Assembly: GCA_963742585.1 (NCBI GenBank)
Contig: CAVUMI010000009.1
Span: 1,860,001 to 1,924,000 of the forward strand
Origin: JACDEA01 sp963742585
GTDB lineage: Bacteria > Actinomycetota > Acidimicrobiia > Acidimicrobiales > JACDEA01
Length of the DNA stretch: 64,000 bases
Reading direction: 5' to 3'
Positions 33,856 to 43,839 of this stretch are shown one piece after another. The stretch's first letter is position 1. Each line of letters opens with the position of its first letter. The notes below the pieces were generated by a model. It saw only the letters and a list, made by a program, of their open reading frames with translations, had not been told where the DNA came from and did no database searches. Position numbers and translations under genes: made by a program.

Positions 33856-34318
33856 CCCACGCCTCGATACGGTCGCTGGCCGCCCGGACCTTTTCCTCGT
33901 TGAACTTTTCCGACAAGTCGGCGAGCTCCTTTTGCTTGCTCTCGTCCTGCGCGAGCTTCATGTAGTCGTAGTTGTTGTCCCTGAGGAACTTGTAGAACGG
34001 GCGCGCCGCGTTGACCACCGTCTCGACGTCGGCCTTGATCTCGGACGGAGCGTTGGCGACGGCACTGTCCATCGCCGCCTCGGCGGCCTGGAATGTGGAC
34101 TTCATGTCCCCGCCGCCGGACGGGTTGGGCGCGGCCAGCCCACCGCGGGCATCGCAGTACTTACCGAAGCCACCAGCGCCGGCACCGCCGGACGCGGTCG
34201 TCACCTCGGTCGTGTCGGAGCCGGCCGAAGCATTCTCGGCCGTGTTGTCGTCGTCGCCACCACAGGCACCTAGCAGTGCGACGGCGCTGAGCCCGATCAC
34301 TGCAACAAACTTGCGCAT
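33836..34318 (-). CDS. small secreted lipoprotein
   Basis: 160 residues. The signal peptide MRKFVAVIGLSAVALLGAC ends in a lipobox cysteine, followed by an acidic Asp/Ala/Ser linker and a helical domain with a conserved-looking KYCDARGG near residue 52 and a C-terminal KTHCS. The two cysteines could pair. Function unknown. A TAGAGT hexamer lies eight bases before the ATG and shares its TAG with the pepA stop. Confidence 0.75.
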   Translation of the reverse strand: MRKFVAVIGLSAVALLGACGGDDDNTAENASAGSDTTEVTTASGGAGAGGFGKYCDARGGLAAPNPSGGGDMKSTFQAAEAAMDSAVANAPSEIKADVETVVNAARPFYKFLRDNNYDYMKLAQDESKQKELADLSEKFNEEKVRAASDRIEAWAKTHCS

Positions 34319-34329
34319 GGCCGCGGACT

Positions 34330-35772
34330 CTAGGAGGGGCGCGAGAAAGCGGTCAACAGCTCGAGGAGCGTCCTGACGCCGAAGCCGGTCCCGCCTTTGC
34401 GGAGGTAGCCGTCGTCGTCATCGGACCGCGCCGGCCCGGCGATATCGATGTGCGCCCAGGGCACGTCACCGACGAACTCGCGCAGGAAGAGCCCGCCGAT
34501 CAAGGTCCCTGCCTGTCCCGGACGGCCGATGTTCTTGATGTCGGCAACGTCGGAGTCGATGTCCTTACGGTAGATGTCCGGCAAGGGAAGCTCCCACACC
34601 GGCTCTCCCGCCCGGTCGGCGGCTACCTCGAGCTGTTCGAGCAACGAGTCGTTCGTGGCCATTACGCCGGCGATGCGCCGGCCCAGCGCGACCACCTGCG
34701 CCCCGGTCAGCGTGGCCAGGTCGACAATGGCGTCGGGCTGCGCCTCGACTGCCAACGAGAGGCCGTCGGCCAGCACCAGGCGACCTTCAGCGTCGGTGTT
34801 GAGCACCTCGATCGTCTTTCCGTTACGCGCCTTGAGGACGTCGCCCGGCTTGATCGCCCGACCACCCGGCATGTTCTCGGTGGTGGGGATAAAGGCGATG
34901 ACCTTGGTCTTCACACCGAGCGCCGTGAGCGCCCCCATCGTCGCCAGAACCGCCGCACCGCCGGCCATGTCGGTCTTCATCGTCATCATGCCGTCGGCGG
35001 TCTTGATGGACAGCCCGCCCGAGTCGAAAGTGATCCCCTTGCCGACAAGGGCGACAGTGCCGCGCGCCCGACCCGGCGGTTCGTAGACCAACTCGATGAG
35101 CCGGGGCGGCTCGTCGGACCCGAGCGAAACACCGCGAAGCGCGCCGAGACCCTCGGCCTCGATCGCGACCTCGTCGAGCACGGTGATGCTGAGGCCTTCG
35201 CGCTCGGCGATCTCAGTGGCCAGTTCCGCCAGCCGCGTGGGGGTAAGCGCGCCAGCCGGCTCGTTGACGAGATCGCGGGCGAAGGCGACGGCCTCGGCCA
35301 CGCGCGCGCCCCGATCGAGTGCCGCCTGCCCCGCGCCGACGACGGTTACTTCGTCGACCGCGGGACGGTCCTGGTCGCTCTTGTACGCGGTGAACCGGTA
35401 GCCCGCCAACGCCATGCCTTCAACGACTGCCTGGGCTGCGGACTTCTTGTCAACACGTTCGGGGGCGGCGGCGAGCAGCGTCGTAGCGACGCGGGTCGCG
35501 GTTCCGGCCGCACCCACCAAGGCCGCGGCGGCGCGGCGCAGCCCGTCGGCGGTGACTTTGGTGGCGTCGCCCATACCGAGCGCGACCAGCGTTGTGCCGT
35601 CGTCGGCCAACAGCGCCTGGACCTGTCCCACCTTGCCCTCGAACTTTCGACTAGCTAGGTAGTCCAGGTCGAGTTCGGCGTCGGCTCCTTCAGGGACTTG
35701 GCGGCCGGCAAAGACGGGCACGCCGAGCACCTCGGCATCGGCCGGCACTTTCCGGGCGGCAGTGAAATTCAC
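34330..35772 (-). CDS. pepA: leucyl aminopeptidase (M17)
   Basis: 480 residues from GTG 35772. The C-terminal catalytic domain has LVGKGITFDSGGLSIK (metal Lys/Asp), MKTDMAGGAAVL, ENMPGGRAIKPGD and the family signature NTDAEGRLVLAD. The end has DIKNIGRPGQAGTLIGGLFL. The N-terminal 160 residues are the variable domain. It trims N-terminal residues from peptides using two metal ions. The start is decided by GGAGGA six bases upstream, supplied by a repeat element. Confidence 0.92.
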   Translation of the reverse strand: MNFTAARKVPADAEVLGVPVFAGRQVPEGADAELDLDYLASRKFEGKVGQVQALLADDGTTLVALGMGDATKVTADGLRRAAAALVGAAGTATRVATTLLAAAPERVDKKSAAQAVVEGMALAGYRFTAYKSDQDRPAVDEVTVVGAGQAALDRGARVAEAVAFARDLVNEPAGALTPTRLAELATEIAEREGLSITVLDEVAIEAEGLGALRGVSLGSDEPPRLIELVYEPPGRARGTVALVGKGITFDSGGLSIKTADGMMTMKTDMAGGAAVLATMGALTALGVKTKVIAFIPTTENMPGGRAIKPGDVLKARNGKTIEVLNTDAEGRLVLADGLSLAVEAQPDAIVDLATLTGAQVVALGRRIAGVMATNDSLLEQLEVAADRAGEPVWELPLPDIYRKDIDSDVADIKNIGRPGQAGTLIGGLFLREFVGDVPWAHIDIAGPARSDDDDGYLRKGGTGFGVRTLLELLTAFSRPS

Positions 35773-35809
35773 AATTCCTCCGATCGGCGCCGGCTCGGCC
35801 TTCGCCTCA
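35773..35809 (-). repeat. intergenic element copy 3 (stop-to-RBS repeat)
   Basis: Minus-strand AAGTGAGGCGAAGGCCGAGC, then CGGCGCCGATCGGAGGA. The TGA of AAGTGAGG ends the cobalamin adenosyltransferase, and the GGAGGA at the other end is the pepA ribosome site. Confidence 0.6.
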
Positions 35810-36331
35810 CTTTGTACGTGAAGGTAGCGAATGGCCGCCTTCCTGCCACCGGGCCAGGACCCAGAGCAAGCTCGACAGCCGGTTGAGATACGCGAGGACG
35901 TCGGGGCTACCAACCGGTAGCGCCGCCCGCTCAGCGCGCCGCACGACCGTGCGCGCCACATCGAGGAGCGCCGCTGCGCGCGTCTGGCCGGGTATGACGA
36001 ACTCGCGCGGAAGCTCGAAGCGACTCTCGATCTCGCCCACCTGTTGGCCCACTTTCTCGACCATCTCGGCGGTAACGCGGGACTGGAGCTTGTGCAGGTT
36101 CTTGGGGTCGGTGGCCAATTCGCCCATCAATACCCACAAATCGCGCATGACGTCGACCAGCAGCCCGTCGAGCTCACTCCCCGACTCCACCTCGGCGCGC
36201 GCCAGCCCGATGAACGCCTGCGCCTCATCGACTGCGCCGTAGGCCGCCGGTGCGGGCGAATCCTTCGGCACGCGGCCGCCGAACAGCAGGCCGGTCGTGC
36301 CGTCGTCGCCCTTGCCGGTGAAATGAGGAAT
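35807..36331 (-). CDS. cob(I)alamin adenosyltransferase, PduO type; apparent ATT start
   Basis: PduO-type ATR, 174 residues. The ATP-binding N-terminus TGKGDDGTTGLLFGGRV lies upstream of the first GTG (36271), so translation must begin earlier. The frame has a TAG at 36341-36343, and the only codon at the family's Met position is ATT (36329-36331), giving I-P-H-F-T-G-K-G-D-D. Later motifs include AYGAVDEAQAF, SRVTAEMV, PGQTRAAALLDVARTVVRRAERA and YLNRLSSLLWVLAR. It makes adenosylcobalamin, needed by the mutase at 28602. It is divergent from metH by 36 bp. Confidence 0.85.
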   Translation of the reverse strand: MPHFTGKGDDGTTGLLFGGRVPKDSPAPAAYGAVDEAQAFIGLARAEVESGSELDGLLVDVMRDLWVLMGELATDPKNLHKLQSRVTAEMVEKVGQQVGEIESRFELPREFVIPGQTRAAALLDVARTVVRRAERAALPVGSPDVLAYLNRLSSLLWVLARWQEGGHSLPSRTK

Positions 36332-36343
36332 AGACGGAATCTA
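36332..36343 (-). promoter_or_regulatory. leaderless promoter -10 (TAGATT) for the adenosyltransferase
   Basis: TAGATT (36338-36343, minus strand) is followed by six bases and then the proposed ATT start. This is the same spacing as at the other leaderless starts in the window and supports initiation at ATT. Confidence 0.4.
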
Positions 36344-36351
36344 GGCGTCGG

Positions 36352-36367
36352 TAAACTGTCCGCACCC
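36352..36367 (+). promoter_or_regulatory. possible -10 (TAAACT) for metH
   Basis: TAAACT at 36352-36357 fits TANNNT and would give a leader of only a few bases before ATG 36368. No cobalamin riboswitch fits in the 36-bp gap. Confidence 0.3.
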
Positions 36368-39300
36368 ATGGGAACCTTCCTCGACGCGGTCCGCGAGCGC
36401 GTCGTCGTCTTTGACGGCGCTACCGGCACGAACCTCCACCGTCGGGAGCTGACCGTCGACGATTACGGCGGGCCGCAGTTCGAGGGCTGTCCCGAAGTAC
36501 TCAACGACACCCGGCCCGACGTCATCTACGACCTGCACGACTCATTTTTCGCCGTTGGGGTCGACGTCGTCGAGACCAACAGTTTCGGTGGCTTCTCAAC
36601 CGTGCTCGTCGAGTATGGGATCCCGGAACGGGCCCACGAACTTGCGGTGAAGTCGGCCAAGATCGCCCGCGAGGTGGCCAGTGGCTACGGGCCCGACAAG
36701 TGGGTGGCCGGCTCGATGGGCCCGGGTACCAAGATGGTCACGCTCAACTGGATCGGCTTCGCTGAGTTACGCGACAGCTACGAGACGCTCGCCCACGGAC
36801 TCCTCGAGGGCGGCGCCGATCTCCTGATCATCGAGACGGTGCAGGACGTCCTCCAGGCCAAGGCTGCGGTGATCGCAGCCCGCAAGGCGATGGCCGCGGT
36901 CGGGCGCCAAGTACCGATCCAGCTCCAGGTGACGATCGAGACCACCGGCTTCATGCTGCTGGGCACTGAGATCGGCGCCGCGTTGACTGCGCTCGGCGCG
37001 CTGCAGCCCGACGTGTTCGGCCTCAACTGCGCGACCGGCCCGCGCGAGATGAGTGAGCACTTGCGCCACTTGTCGCAGAACTCGCCCTTCCCGATTTCGT
37101 GCCTGCCCAATGCGGGTCTGCCGTCGGTCGTGGACGGACAGACGGTCTACGACCTGACACCGGACCAGCTCGCGGAGTTCCACGCACGCTTCGTCAGCGA
37201 ACTCGGAGTCTCGGTGGTGGGCGGCTGTTGCGGAACAACGCCTGAGCATCTGCAAAAAGTGATCGAGCGTTGCGGTCCTCTCACGCCCGCGGCCCGCACA
37301 CCCGTGCTCGAGCCGGGCGCGGCATCGATCTTCACGCCGGTCACCTTCGCGCAGGACACCTCGTTCCTTGCAGTCGGCGAGCGCACGAACGCCAACGGAT
37401 CTAGGGCCTTTCGCGACGCCATGCTCGCCGAGGACTGGGACACCTGCGAAGCGATGGCTCGTGAGCAGGTCAAGGAAGGCTCCCACCTCATCGACCTGTG
37501 CGTCGATTACGTCGGCCGTGACGGCACGCGCGACATGGACGAATTGGCGCGGCGGTTCGCCGAACGCATCACTGCGCCGGTGATGCTCGACTCGACCGAG
37601 CCCGAGGTCATCGAAGCCGGGCTGCAGCGCTATGGCGGTAAGGCGGTCATCAACTCGGTCAACCTCGAGGACGGCGACGCGCCGGGCACCAGGTTCGACC
37701 GCGTCCTCACGCTCGCTCGTGAGTACGGCGCAGCGGTCGTTTGTACGTGCATCGACGAGCAGGGCCAGGCCCGCACGCCGGAGTGGAAGCTCGAAGCCGC
37801 CCGCAAGATTCGCGACCTCGCCGTCAACAAGTACGGGCTGCTCCCGTCGGACCTGATCTTCGATGCCCTCGCCCTCACGCTCGGCACAGGTATGGAGGAA
37901 AGCCGCGGCGACGGCATCGCCACCATCGAGGGCATCCGCAAGATCAAGGCCGAACTGCCCGGCGTCTACACCATCCTCGGCCTCTCGAACATCAGCTTCG
38001 GCCTCAAGCCGGCCGCCCGTCACGTGCTCAACTCCGTATACCTGCACGAGTGCGTCGAGGCGGGCCTCGACGCGGCGATCGTCCACGCGGCGCGCATCAT
38101 GCCGCTGAACAAGATCCCCGAAGAGCAACGCGAGGTGTGCCTCGACCTCATCTATGACCGGCGCACTGACAACTACGACCCGTTGCAGAAGCTGCTCGAG
38201 ATCTTCGCCGACGTACAGGTGGGGACGATCGAGAAAGAAGACCGCAGCGGTTGGCCGGTCGAGGAGCGTTTGAAGTCGCGCATCATCGACGGCGACCGGT
38301 CAGGCCTCGAAGCTGATCTCGACGAAGCGCTGGGCAGCCGGACCGCGCTCGAGATCGTGAACGACGTGCTCCTCGACGGTATGAAGGTCGTCGGCGAGTT
38401 ATTCGCGTCGGGCGAGATGCAGTTGCCGTTCGTGCTCCAGTCGGCCGAGTGCATGAAGGCCGCCGTCGCGTATCTCGAGCCGCACATGGAGCGGGTCGAG
38501 GGCCAGACCAGCAAGGGCCGCATCGTGCTGGCCACGGTCAAAGGCGACGTCCACGACATCGGCAAGAACCTCGTCGACATTATCCTCACCAACAACGGCT
38601 ACGAGGTCTACAACCTCGGCATCAAGGTCCTGCTGCAGCAGATGCTCGAGAAGGCCCGCGAAGTCGACGCCGACGCCATCGGCATGAGCGGCCTCCTCGT
38701 GAAGAGCACGCTGATCATGCGCGAGAACCTCCTGGAGCTGAACGACCAGGGCCTGGCGTCGATCCCGATCCTGCTCGGCGGCGCCGCGCTCACCCGAACG
38801 TACGTCGAACGCGATCTGCGCACCGAGTACGACGGCCGGGTGTTCTACGGCAAGGACGCGTTCGAGGGGCTGCGCACGATGGACCAGCTGATGGACCTGA
38901 AACGTTCCGGCCGCCTCGACGCCGACGAGGAGTTCGGCATCGCCTTGGGCGGTCGCAACCTTCCGCGCGCGCGCCGAAGCCGAAACGCGAAGAAGGCGTC
39001 AGCGACGTCGCCAAGGACAACCAGATCTTCTCTCCCCCGTTCGTCGGCAGCGAGATCGTGAAGGGCATCGCGCTGGACGAGATCGCCACCTACATCAACG
39101 AGACCGCGCTGTTCCGAAACCAGTGGCAGTTCCGCCCCGAGAAGGGTGAGACCGACGCCGACTTCAAGGACCGGCTGCGACCGCAGTTGCGCGAGCAGCT
39201 GGCGGCGGCCAAGACCGCCGGCCTCCTCCTACCGCAGGTGGTCTATGGCTACTTCGCGGCCAACGGCGATGGCAACGACGTCGTCATCTGGAAGGACGAC

Positions 39301-39831
39301 AGCCGCACCGCTGAATGGATGCGCTTCCCGTTCCCGCGTCAGGGCAAGGAGCCGTTCCTTTGCATCGCCGACTTCGTCGCACCGATGCGCGGCTCCGGCA
39401 TGACGCCCGACCGCAAGGACTACGTGGCGTTCCACATCGTCACGATGGGCGAGCGCGTGTCGGAAGAGACGGCCACGCTCTTCGCTGACAACAAGTATCA
39501 GGACTACCTCATGCTCCATGGCCTCGGTGTCGAGATGGCCGAGGCGCTCGCCGAGTACTGGCACCGCCGCATCCGCGAGGAGTGGGGCTTCGCCGATGAG
39601 GACGGACCGTCCCTCGCTGGGCTGTTCCGCCAGCAGTACCGCGGCGGTCGCTATTCGTGGGGTTACCCCGCCTGTCCCGACCTCGAAGACAACGTCAAAG
39701 TGGCCGAGCTGCTCGAGGCGGACCGCATCGGCGTGATCGTCAGTGAGGAAACGTCATACCAGTACCACCCCGAGCAGACGACCTCCGCCATCATTTGTCA
39801 CCACCCCCAGGCCAAATACTTCGTCGCGTAG
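36368..39831 (+). CDS. metH: cobalamin-dependent methionine synthase; indel near 38970
   Basis: About 1,153 residues after repair. The homocysteine domain has FDGATGTNLHRREL and the zinc-type GLNCATGPRE and GGCCGTTPEH. The pterin domain starts near VGERTNANGSRAF. The cobalamin domain has the lower-ligand motif GDVHDIGKNLVD (around 727). The reactivation domain has SAM-binding RGGRYSWGYPACPD near the end. The frames meet at a CG-dinucleotide run (38964-38974) in the linker before the reactivation domain; removing two bases gives LPRAPKPKREEG. It methylates homocysteine using methyl-tetrahydrofolate. Start ATG 36368. Confidence 0.93.
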
Positions 39832-39891
39832 GACACTGTTGATTTAGTGCGCCGCCGGTACGGGCGGAAGAGTCGTAAATCAACAGCGTCC
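39831..39891 (+). terminator. long hairpin after metH
   Basis: GGACACTGTTGATTTA (39831-39846) pairs with TAAATCAACAGCGTCC (39876-39891) at 15 of 16 positions. An inner CCGCC/GGCGG stem lies in the 29-base loop. The left arm starts at the metH stop codon. No U-run follows, so it may stop or stabilise the metH transcript, or separate it from the next promoter, rather than act as a classical rho-independent terminator. Confidence 0.5.
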
Positions 39892-39898
39892 TAAGGCG

Positions 39899-39911
39899 TA
39901 ACCTAGGCGGA
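39899..39911 (+). promoter_or_regulatory. leaderless promoter -10 (TAACCT) for the cyclase regulator
   Basis: TAACCT at 39899-39904 precedes GTG 39912 by seven bases, just after the metH hairpin. Confidence 0.4.
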
Positions 39912-42900
39912 GTGCCTGACGGGGGGATCGTCACAGTCCTGTTCACTGACGTCGTGAACAGCACCGAGTTGCTTATGCAACTCGGTGATGAGCGCGCCGA
40001 AACCCAGCGGCGCGAGCACTTCAAAGTCCTGCGCGATGCGGTGGCCGACCACGGCGGGCACGAAGTCAAGACAATGGGTGACGGAATCATGGTGGTCTTC
40101 CCGAGCGCCGTCGACGCGGTGCGCTGCGCGACGGCGATCCAGCGTTCGACCGCGGCGAAGGGTGTCGATGTTCGGGTCGGGCTCCACGTCGGTGAGCCGA
40201 TCCGCGACGAAGGCGACTACTTCGGGACGCCGGTAGTCATCGCTCGCCGGTTGTGCGACGCGGCCGACGGCGGTCAGATCCTCACGTCGGACCTGGTCCA
40301 CGCACTTGTCGGCACCCGCGGCGAGTTCAGTTTCCATGACGCCGGATTCCTCGCGCTCAAGGGCCTGACCGAGCCGGTGGCGGCATGGGAAGTCGGGTGG
40401 GAAGCCGCGAGCACCGCGCGCCTACCGCTGCCGGCGCCGCTGATGGCCGGAGAACGGCTCCCGTTCGTCGGGCGTGACAACCTGCTCGACGAGCTTCGAG
40501 TTCAGTGGAAGAAGGCCCGCGACGGTCACCGTGCCCTGGTGATGCTGGCCGGTGAACCGGGGATCGGGAAGACGCGACTGGCCGCGGAATTCGCGCGCCA
40601 GATCCACGCCGAGGGCGCGCAAGTGCTGTTCGGACACGCCGACGAGGAAACTCTCCTGCCGTACCAGCCCTTCGTCGAGGCGTTCCATCACGTCGTGCGA
40701 CACACGACGGCAGGCGACCTGCAGACGCTCATCGCCGACAACGGCGCGGAGATGAGCCGGCTGCTCCCCGCCTTGCACGATCACCTGCCCGGCCTGCCCG
40801 AGCCGATGCGGTCCGAGCCGGACAGCGAGCGGTTCCGGCTCTTCGAGGCCGCCACCGAATTCACTGCCGCACTCTCCGCGGTCGCGCCGGTGGTGCTCGT
40901 GCTTGACGATCTCCACTGGGCGGACAAGCCGTCCCTGCTCCTGCTCCACCACCTCTTCCACGCGCCGACCGACATCGGCCTGCTCGTCGTCGGCACATAC
41001 CGCGACACCGACCTCGACCGCCGCCACCCGCTTGCGGAAACCCTGGCCGACCTGCGGCGGCTGGTTCAATTCGAACGGTTCGCCGTCGGCGGCCTGGGCG
41101 AGGACGACCTCACGCAGTTCATCGACCTGGTCACTGGCCAAGAGCCGCCCGCCGATTTCGCCCGTGCTGTGCTCGATCAGACCGAGGGCAACCCGTTCTT
41201 CATCGGGGAAGTCCTGCGCCACCTGATCGAGTCCGGTGCGATATCGGTGATCGACGGTGAGTGGGTTCCGACCGTCGAACTGGAAGAACTGGGTATCCCC
41301 GAAGGCGTCAAAGAGGTGATCGGCCGGCGCGTAACCCGGTTGTCCGAGGACGCCAACGCCGTGCTGGCGGTGGCGGCGGTCGCCGGCCGCGACTTCGACC
41401 TCGACGTGCTCGACCGGGTGTGCGAGCTCGGCGAAGATCGGCTGCTGTCCGCGATCGACGAGGCGGTGACCGCCCGCCTCGTGGTCGAGTTGCCAGGAAC
41501 TGTGGCCCGGTTCCACTTCGCCCACGCCCTCGTGCGGGAGACGCTGTACGACGAGCTGACGACCGCTCGGCGCGTCCGCATGCACCGCCGCATCGCACAG
41601 ATCCTCGAGGAACTGCACGGGGACAGCGACCACCCGCCGCTCGCGCAGCTTGCCTATCACTGGTTCGAAAGCGCATCGGCCGCCGATGCGGTGGTCGCCG
41701 TCGACTATTCGCGCCGGGCCGGTGCTCACACGTTGAGCCGGCTTGCGTATGAGGAAGCCGTGAGCCACTTCGAGCGGGCGATCGAGGCGCTTGACCTGGG
41801 CGAAACCGGTGACGCCGCAACGCGGGCGCGGTGTTGATCGAGCTGGCCCGGGCCCGGGCGGCCAGCGGCGACATCGCCGGGTCGCGGGCCGCCTTCGATG
41901 ACGCCCGGACGCTGGGTCGCTCGTTAGACGACGGCGTGTTGCTGGCCCAGGCCGCGCTGGGGCCGGCCGGCCAATTCACGAGCGGGACGATGGACCCCGA
42001 GAACGTGGCCCGACTCGAGGAGGCCCTGGCCCACCTTCCGGTGGAAGACAGCTGCGAGCGGGCCCAGGTGCTGTGCCGCCTCGGGATGGAGCTGTACTGG
42101 GGCGGCGACCGTCAAACGATGGAAGCACTCGCCACCGAGGGCTTCGAGATGGCCCGTCGGGTCGGCGATCCGAACGCGCTCGGGCCGGCGCTCAATGTCG
42201 CGGCCATCCTGTACGACAGTCCCGCGGACAGCGAAATCCGGCTCGAGCTCATGCAAGAAGGCGTGCGGATCAGCGAGTCGAATCGCGACGCGGCGGTCGC
42301 TCACCTGGCCCGCGGCCTCGCCTCGTGGTCGCAGCTCGAGATGGGCGACATCGCCGGCTTCGAGGCCACGATCGAGGCCGGTGCCGCAATGGTGGCCGAG
42401 GCCCGCCTCCCGAGCACGACGTGGTGGGTGCCGGTGTGGCAAGCCACCAACGCGCTGTTGCGTGGCCAGATCGACGACGCCGAACGGCTCGCGCTGGAGA
42501 GCCTCGTCCTCGGTCAGGCGGCTGACGATGTCGCGGTGTTCCAGACGTTCGGCGCGCAGATGTTCGTCATCCGCCGCGCCCAAGGCCGACTCAATGAGCT
42601 GGAAGGCACTGTGAGGAGCATGGTGAGCGAGTTCCCCGCCGTGCCGGCGTGGCGTGGCGCGTTGGCGGTGTTGCAGGCCGAGCTGGGCCGCCCCGACGAA
42701 GCCAGGACCGAACTCGATGTTCTCTGCGCCGATGCGATGGCTGGTATCCCGCGCGACAACCTGTGGCTGATCACGCTGGCCCTGATCGGCGCGGCGTCCT
42801 TCTACACCGACGCCGCCACGCCCGCGGCCCTGGCCTACCCACTCCTCGTTCCGTTCGAGCACCGATTCGTCACGGTCGGCCAGATTCTCAGCGAGGGCTC

Positions 42901-43177
42901 GGTGGCGCGCGTGCTCGGCGAGCTGGCGGCGGCGTCGGGCCAGCTCGACACCGCCGTCGCCCACTTCGAGCGCGGGATCGCCGCCGACCGAACCATGTGC
43001 GGCCTGCGATCGGCCCTCTACGGACAGGCCGAACTCGCGGCCACACTTCGTCGTCGGAACGGCCCTGGCGACCTCGACAAGGCGACGGCGCTGGCGGAGG
43101 AGACGGCAACCGAAGCCGAGGCGCTCGGGATCACGTCAATAGTGCCCGCGCTACGAGATCAGTTCCGAACGCAGTGA
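39912..43177 (+). CDS. class III cyclase-AAA ATPase-TPR signalling protein; indel near 41830
   Basis: 1,088 residues after repair. The cyclase domain (about 5-165) has VLFTDVVNST and MGDGIMVVF metal aspartates, but the usual VNxxAR transition-state motif reads VVIARRL, so the Asn is replaced. The AAA domain has Walker A GEPGIGKTRLA (around 214) and Walker B VLVLDDLHWAD. The C-terminal half is helical TPR-like. The first frame stops at 41837; adding one G in the GG at 41830-41831 joins TRARVLIELARARAASGD. Such proteins are large cytoplasmic regulators in actinobacteria. No DNA-binding domain is evident. Confidence 0.83.
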
Positions 43178-43832
43178 GGATCGCCAGGTAAAGCAGGCCG
43201 GTGGCCGCCATTACAGCGGAGTAGGCCCGCTCCTTCAACGCGGCGATGGTCACGACGGCCAGGACGATCGTGGCGATCGCGCATGCGACCCAGAACCAGC
43301 CGAGCATGCCGCCGTAGCCATCGTCGATCGTGCCGTTCAGCACCGACACCATCCCGCGCGGCCATAACAAAGCTGCGACCTCGAACGGCCAGATGATCAC
43401 CAGCCACCGGTTCAGTTCATGGAGCGGCGCCCGCCCGAGCTTGGGCTGTACGAGGTACCAGTGGCCCAGCAGCATGGCGTCGCTGACAACCCCGAGAAAC
43501 GCCGCGCCCACGACCGTTCGTACCACCGCAAGCGCGTGCGGCCCGCCCGCGGCGATAGCGGCATCCACCAACCCGATCACGCCGATGGCCGGAGCGATCA
43601 GGTCGACCCAGGCCGGCCGCCGGCGCGACAGGGTTAGCACCGCGGCAAGCGCGATCGCCACGCCAACCGGCCGTCCGGCCGCGACGGCGCCCGCGGCGAG
43701 GACGGCATAGACCCACTTCAGCAGCCAGCTGTAACCGGGCCCGGCTTGACCCCGGCGCGTGGTCACCCACAGGAAGAAGAGCCCACCCGTGGCCCACTGC
43801 AACAGGACCGTTGCCGCGTCGAGCTGGATCAC
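43131..43832 (-). CDS. multipass membrane protein, unknown function
   Basis: About 233 residues from GTG 43832, with seven or so transmembrane segments and short loops. A loop after TM4 reads GHWYLVQPKLGRAPLHELNR, with His, Trp and Arg residues that could bind a cofactor. I do not recognise a family. It is the last gene of the long minus-strand run that includes lipA and lipB. Its 3' end overlaps the cyclase gene by 47 bp. Confidence 0.65.
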   Translation of the reverse strand: MIQLDAATVLLQWATGGLFFLWVTTRRGQAGPGYSWLLKWVYAVLAAGAVAAGRPVGVAIALAAVLTLSRRRPAWVDLIAPAIGVIGLVDAAIAAGGPHALAVVRTVVGAAFLGVVSDAMLLGHWYLVQPKLGRAPLHELNRWLVIIWPFEVAALLWPRGMVSVLNGTIDDGYGGMLGWFWVACAIATIVLAVVTIAALKERAYSAVMAATGLLYLAILTAFGTDLVARALLT

Positions 43833-43839
43833 CGGCGAG

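Noticed and set aside
39912..43177. Two separate genes: cyclase-AAA and a TPR protein with its own GTG start
   Set aside because: Adding one G at 41830 gives continuous helical sequence of the usual length for this architecture, and no ribosome site precedes the second frame.
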